A stretch of DNA of 54,058 nt from a bacterium. Its GTDB lineage: Bacteria; Bacillota; Clostridia; Oscillospirales; Oscillospiraceae. Shown here piece after piece: positions 50,209-54,058 of this stretch (position 1 is its first letter; each line of letters starts with the position of its first letter). The position numbers and the translations under genes were made by a program. The notes beneath the pieces were generated by a model. The model made no database searches and had not been told where the DNA came from. It saw nothing but the letters and a program-made list of their open reading frames with translations. Where the stretch lies: contig SFVI01000015.1 of assembly GCA_004560305.1 (NCBI GenBank), positions 1 to 54,058 of the forward strand, given 5' to 3'.

Positions 50209-51087
50209 TCAATAGATGTCGTCCACCACTCTGGTGGGGGGCGTCTCCAGGATCTCCGGGTGCTGGAAGAGGTAACGGTAGGCCTGGAGGAACTGGGCGT
50301 AATAGTGGCCGTCCACGGTGCGCTCATCCATAACCATCTTGCAGTCCACATACTTCCGGTCCACCATGTTGCCGTGCCGGTCCAGCTCATAGGCGTGCCG
50401 CTTGGCGCCGAAAGCGATGAACACAGGCAGGGTGCCGAAGTTATAGATGTGGTGATAGATGGGCCCGATGCGGAGAGAGCCAAGGTCCGTGATGATCATG
50501 GAACCGTGGAAGGGGCTGGCATCCGTCAGCGCTTCCGGCAGCCAGCCGAAATAGTCCAGCATCCGCAGCACGGCAATGGCAAAGCGCAGCAGGAAGCGGG
50601 GCAGGCGGCACAGCGCCTCAGCCACTTCCTCGGTATTGTTATTGCCGTCGGACGCCTTAATCTCCTCAATCTTCTCGTTCATCTTCCGATAGACGTCAAA
50701 GATGGTGTCCGTGGGTTCAAAATAGACCTTGATGGTGGTCTCGCTGGCATCCAGTGTCAAGCTGCGCTTAACCGTCATGACAACGGAGATCTGATCGGCG
50801 GCGTAGATACGGCGGCCGGCCACGAAGCGGTTGACGCCGGGCAGCATGGACACGCAGCGGACATAGGCCGCGATCAGGAAATGGAGGATGCCGATGCCTT
50901 TATAGCCATCTACCCGCAGGCGGCGGAGAGTCCGATCCACAGCGGAGACCTCAAAGCTCTCCTCATACTGGTTGCAGCCGTCATTGCGGGTGGGCATGAT
51001 GTAGGGCATGAACTTGTTGAAAGCCGGCAGAGAGCGGACAAGCCGACCGTCCTTTCTGTCGCCAAAGCGGCGCTTATATGTACTCAT
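50209..51087 (-). CDS. Stand-alone E2-type (2-oxoacid dehydrogenase) acyltransferase-fold protein
   Basis: Protein of 292 residues with the chloramphenicol-acetyltransferase/E2 catalytic fold: GILHFLIAAYVRCVSMLPGVNRFVAGRRIY, SPFHGSMIITDLGSL and the C-terminal MVMDERTVDGHYYAQFL. It has no lipoyl or E3-binding domain. The canonical DHRxxDG carries Glu255 instead of the catalytic His, so ordinary E2 chemistry is doubtful. It is a single gene without E1 or E3 neighbours. The 193 bases upstream hold nothing recognisable. Confidence 0.85.
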   Translation of the reverse strand: MSTYKRRFGDRKDGRLVRSLPAFNKFMPYIMPTRNDGCNQYEESFEVSAVDRTLRRLRVDGYKGIGILHFLIAAYVRCVSMLPGVNRFVAGRRIYAADQISVVMTVKRSLTLDASETTIKVYFEPTDTIFDVYRKMNEKIEEIKASDGNNNTEEVAEALCRLPRFLLRFAIAVLRMLDYFGWLPEALTDASPFHGSMIITDLGSLRIGPIYHHIYNFGTLPVFIAFGAKRHAYELDRHGNMVDRKYVDCKMVMDERTVDGHYYAQFLQAYRYLFQHPEILETPPTRVVDDIY

Positions 51088-51280
51088 AGTGTTTCCCGCC
51101 TTTGATTATTTGAAATATTTTAAGCATCCGGTTTGCATCGACATTATACAGGTTATCGCCGCGGATTACAAGTAAAATATAGAATATTTGTTAATTTTCC
51201 CGCAGAAATTAAGAATTGTTTCCCCATAAATCTAGACATTTTCTGTCTCTCCGTACGAAAACAGGCCGGCAGGAACAGGC

Positions 51281-52501
51281 TTAAATGAAGTAACTGCCGC
51301 CGCTGCCGAAGAACCAGAGGAAGTAAAGCCCCACCATCAGGTGCCCCAACAGAAGGCCCAGGCCCGCCAGGCACTTGAAAACATCCAGGGGCTTTTTCAG
51401 CTTCACCTCCTGCAGCATGCGGATCAGCAGGCCGATAGACAGGGCAAACAGCGATGGGTACAGGGCCAGGCCGCCCCAGACAAAGTTGCCGTGATTGGCC
51501 CGGTAGCCGGTCTCCACCAGGACGGTGGCCTCCAGCAGGGCAACCGCCTCCACCGCCAGGAAGAGGCCGATCCGGCGGCGCTCCTTCTCCCGCCAGCCCT
51601 GGAGCGCCAGGGTGTACACCGGCAGCAGCAATGAGCGCAGGTACATCACCAGCACCGCCGCCAGCTCCGCCCCCCAAAGGAGGCGCAGCGCCATGCCGGA
51701 GGAGGTGTCCACAAAGTTCTCGTCCAGCTCCTGCAGCATCTCCGTGGCCGACTGGCCAAAGCTGTTGTTGAACAGCACCAGATACTGCCAGATGCAGAGG
51801 AAGCCGGCCGGCAGCACGGCGCAGCCCAGCAGGAACTCATTCTTAAAATACTTGCCCTTGTATCGGATCAAGTCCCACAGCAGCAGCGCCGCCAGCACCG
51901 GGAGAAAGGCGAAGGCAAAATTGGGCTTGAAGGCCGTCACCACCGTAAAGCTGACCGCAAAGCCCCACCAGTCCTTCCGGGGGATGGCGCCGTGCCGGGC
52001 CGACCAGCAGCGGAAGAAGCACACAAAGCTGACCGGGATCAGGGTCCGGCTGAAGAGCACAGTCATATTATGATACAGATTGCCGTTATAGGCGTTCAGG
52101 TAGACGCCCATCTGATAGCCGGGAATGAGCCAGGGGCCGCAGAGGGCCGCCAGCTCCGCCGCCAGGAGGGCCTCCAACCGGCTGAGCCGGGGCAGCAGGA
52201 AGCGGACCAGCATGGCCACAGTGAACAGCCCCAGCAGGTTATTGACCGTCAGGCTCAGGGCCAGGGCACGCTGGGCAAAGGTCTCGCCTCCCAGGTAGAA
52301 CAGCTGGATCAGCAGGCTGCTGAGGCCATAGTCGTTATGGCCCAGGGCCAGCTCAATATGCAGGGGCACATCGGAAAAGATCGCCCCGGTGCAGACGCCC
52401 AGGAACACCTTCCACCATTTATAGCAGAGAAACGCCGCCAGCACCAGGCAGAACGCGGCCAGGGGCAGACTGATCCTCTTTTCTTTTTTGAGCCTGTTCA
52501 T
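51281..52501 (-). CDS. Polytopic membrane protein, paralogue 2 (GT-C-like topology)
   Basis: Protein of 406 residues with about ten membrane helices and a long first loop containing SDVPLHIELALG. The conserved block GPWLIPGYQMGVYLNAYNGNLYHN is shared with the neighbour. The ribosome site AAGGAGACG lies upstream. An acidic first loop plus many helices recalls lipid-linked GT-C glycosyltransferases, but I cannot assign a family. It starts 18 bases after the paralogue's stop. Confidence 0.75.
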   Translation of the reverse strand: MNRLKKEKRISLPLAAFCLVLAAFLCYKWWKVFLGVCTGAIFSDVPLHIELALGHNDYGLSSLLIQLFYLGGETFAQRALALSLTVNNLLGLFTVAMLVRFLLPRLSRLEALLAAELAALCGPWLIPGYQMGVYLNAYNGNLYHNMTVLFSRTLIPVSFVCFFRCWSARHGAIPRKDWWGFAVSFTVVTAFKPNFAFAFLPVLAALLLWDLIRYKGKYFKNEFLLGCAVLPAGFLCIWQYLVLFNNSFGQSATEMLQELDENFVDTSSGMALRLLWGAELAAVLVMYLRSLLLPVYTLALQGWREKERRRIGLFLAVEAVALLEATVLVETGYRANHGNFVWGGLALYPSLFALSIGLLIRMLQEVKLKKPLDVFKCLAGLGLLLGHLMVGLYFLWFFGSGGSYFI

Positions 52502-52519
52502 AGGCGTCTCCTTACTGTT

Positions 52520-53758
52520 TTATATCCCGAAGCCAAAGAAGCAATAGCTGCCGCCTGCGCCGAAATAGAAGATGTGGAAAATCCCCACAGCCAGGTGCCC
52601 TGCCAGCAGGGTCAGGCCAATGATGCACCGGGCCCGGTCTTCCCGCTTTTCCCAGTCCGCATCCTGTAACATTCGCAGCAGCAGGCCGATGGCGACGGCG
52701 AACACCGTGGGGTACATGGCCAGACTGCCCCAGTCAAAGTTGCCATGGCTGGCCCGAAAGCCGGTCTCCACCAGCAGGTTGGCCTCCAGAAGAGCAACCG
52801 CTTCAATCGCTATGATGATCCGGATTCTGCTCCGGCTCTCTTCCTTTTTTGTCTGGAGGGCAAGCGTGTAGAGCGGCAGCAGCAGCGAGCGCAGGTACAT
52901 CACCAGCAGGAACACCAAGTCCGCGCCCCATACAAAGTGCAGTGCGATGCCCGCCTCCTCGTCTTTCACCAGTTCCCCGGTTTCTGTGGGTATAAGGGCA
53001 GAGGTCACACCCAAATCATCGGTAAACAGCATCAGATACTGCCAGATGCACATAATCCCTGTGGGCAGCACGGCACAGCCAATTAGAAAGTCGTTCTTAA
53101 AATTCTTCCCTCTGCTGCGGATCACATCCCAGACCAACATCACCGCCACCGCAGGGAGGAAAGCGAAGGCAAAGCTGGGCTTAAAGCCGGTGTTGATCAG
53201 CAGGCTGGCGGCAAGGCCCAGCCAGTCCCACAGCTTCAGTCTTTCGCCGCGGTTTTCCCAGCAGCGCAGGAAAAACACCAAGCTGGCAGGGATAAGGGTA
53301 CGGCCGAAAAGCAGGGTGAGGTTATGATAGCAGTTGCCGTTATAGGCATCGAGATACAGGCCCATCTGGTAGCCTGGGATGAGCCAGGGCCCCACCAGTG
53401 CGGACAGCTCCGCAGCCAGAAAACAGCTCCAGCGATCCAGCTTGGGGAAAAGATAGCGCAGCAGAATCGCCAGCAGGAACAGGCTTAAAAGGTTGTTGAC
53501 CGTCATGCATGTGGCCAGCAGCACCTGGCCGATAGGCCGGCCCCAGCGGAACAGGACACGAATCATCGGGACCCAAAGGCCATAATCCCCCTGCCCTGCC
53601 CACATGATATGGTCCGGAATATCCGTATACAGCTTGCCCCGGCACCCGTCCAGAAAGACCAGCTGCCACTTCCAGCACAGGAAGATGGCTATGGTAAAGC
53701 AGGCAAAGACAAGGATCTTTTTCTTCCCTGCTTCGTCAAGCCGATCTGTGCCCCTCAT
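52520..53758 (-). CDS. Polytopic membrane protein, paralogue 1 (GT-C-like topology)
   Basis: Protein of 412 residues, clearly homologous along its whole length to the next gene: TDIPDHIMWAGQGDYGL, MTVNNLLSLF, GPWLIPGYQMGLYLDAYNGN, the YHNLTLLFGRTLIP block and GAGGSYCFF. About ten helices. GGAGAGG upstream. The two form a tandem-duplicate operon; a role in exporting or modifying a surface glycan is a guess. Confidence 0.75.
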   Translation of the reverse strand: MRGTDRLDEAGKKKILVFACFTIAIFLCWKWQLVFLDGCRGKLYTDIPDHIMWAGQGDYGLWVPMIRVLFRWGRPIGQVLLATCMTVNNLLSLFLLAILLRYLFPKLDRWSCFLAAELSALVGPWLIPGYQMGLYLDAYNGNCYHNLTLLFGRTLIPASLVFFLRCWENRGERLKLWDWLGLAASLLINTGFKPSFAFAFLPAVAVMLVWDVIRSRGKNFKNDFLIGCAVLPTGIMCIWQYLMLFTDDLGVTSALIPTETGELVKDEEAGIALHFVWGADLVFLLVMYLRSLLLPLYTLALQTKKEESRSRIRIIIAIEAVALLEANLLVETGFRASHGNFDWGSLAMYPTVFAVAIGLLLRMLQDADWEKREDRARCIIGLTLLAGHLAVGIFHIFYFGAGGSYCFFGFGI

Positions 53759-53796
53759 GGTTCATCCTCTCCTTTTATCCTATATAAGGTCTTTTT

Positions 53797-53825
53797 ATTG
53801 TATCACACTCTGGGCAAAAGAACAA
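53797..53825 (-). promoter_or_regulatory. Predicted promoter of the tandem membrane genes
   Basis: Minus strand: TTGTTC, 17 bases, TACAAT. The last 300 bases of the window hold only this promoter and a terminator-like hairpin. Confidence 0.55.
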
Positions 53826-54016
53826 GCGCCGGGCTTAGGGCATGCAAGGTAGGGATGCGGCAGCCTGAAAAAGGATCTTTTCCCGTCATGCATCGTTGAA
53901 AATGCTCTAAATACATATCCAGTATTTCTGCGCTTTTCGCCTCGCCTGACAGAAAAATCTCTCTTTTTCAGGTGCACAGCAGTTTTGAGCGAGAACTTTT
54001 TCGTTCAGGTAAAATG

Positions 54017-54056
54017 AAAAATTGCGGGAATACTTGTGTGTATTTCCGCAATTTTT
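54017..54056. terminator. Terminator-like hairpin at the window end
   Basis: A stem of about 16 bp (54017-54032 with 54041-54056, one G-T pair) with A-run and T-run ends; it probably ends a gene beyond the window. Confidence 0.65.
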
Positions 54057-54058
54057 CG

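Noticed and set aside
53795..53977. 60-codon minus-strand frame at the window end
   Set aside because: No ribosome site or recognisable content, and it overlaps the predicted promoter of the membrane gene pair.

Overview
The window looks like part of the chromosome of a GC-rich, anaerobic Firmicute, most probably a gut Oscillospirales (Clostridia) species. The evidence is RNase Y, a ClpC-type ATPase, an AbrB/SpoVT-like regulator, PyrB with a PyrI regulatory chain, a class III (oxygen-sensitive) ribonucleotide reductase, a SleB-like hydrolase, a 2[4Fe-4S] ferredoxin and strong AGGAGG ribosome sites. No phage, IS transposase or CRISPR array was seen. The species assignment is inference.

Layout. 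1-6.1 kb: a partial YcxB-like gene, RNase Y, a ClpC-like ATPase lacking the middle domain, a small ferredoxin, a TrmN6-like methyltransferase and an AbrB-type regulator. 6.4-13.6 kb: an XRE/S24 repressor, pyrBI, then the minus-strand run nrdG-nrdD-trxB-B3/4 gene, with two NrdR-like boxes upstream of nrdG. NrdD carries a C-terminal thioredoxin-like domain. 13.8-19.6 kb: a CPA2 antiporter, an sdpR-sdpI pair with a palindromic operator, an NhaC-family carrier under a lysine riboswitch, and YwaF and VanZ membrane proteins. 19.6-22 kb: a tRNA-Ser(GGA)-like gene whose acceptor stem does not close, a run of hairpins, and a three-gene membrane/TetR unit with an in-frame stop. 22-27.6 kb: a DapB-like oxidoreductase behind a MerR-type promoter, MerR, NagA, a zinc-ribbon/Ig protein and an AAA-CYTH ATPase. 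27.8-36.1 kb: a 1341-residue secreted beta-helix protein, greA, murI, a DUF1934 protein and argS. 36.1-39.3 kb: a palindrome-flanked repeat and csoR-copA with a fused copZ. 39.5-47.2 kb: a redox/CoA-transferase locus. 47.3-54 kb: a zinc-ribbon protein, HtrA, a SleB-like protein, an E2-like acyltransferase and two tandem polytopic membrane paralogues.

The most interesting region is 39.5-47.2 kb. A BaiCD/2-enoate-reductase-like flavoenzyme (+) converges on an operon (-) that encodes an FMN-bind/FAD fumarate-reductase-like flavoprotein, a short-chain dehydrogenase and a CaiB/BaiF-type CoA-transferase. A LysR regulator is transcribed divergently from that operon. The enzyme set matches the logic of the bile-acid bai genes (especially baiJKL) and, apart from the CoA-transferase, of the daidzein-to-equol enzymes. 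However, baiB, baiE and baiG equivalents are absent, so the substrate is unknown: it may be a CoA-activated steroid, carnitine-like or aryl/alkyl enoic acid.

Regulation can be read unusually well here. There is a lysine riboswitch with an attenuator, a CsoR operator set between the -35 and -10, a 19-bp-spacer MerR-type promoter, an ArsR operator, NrdR boxes and several palindromes of unknown use.
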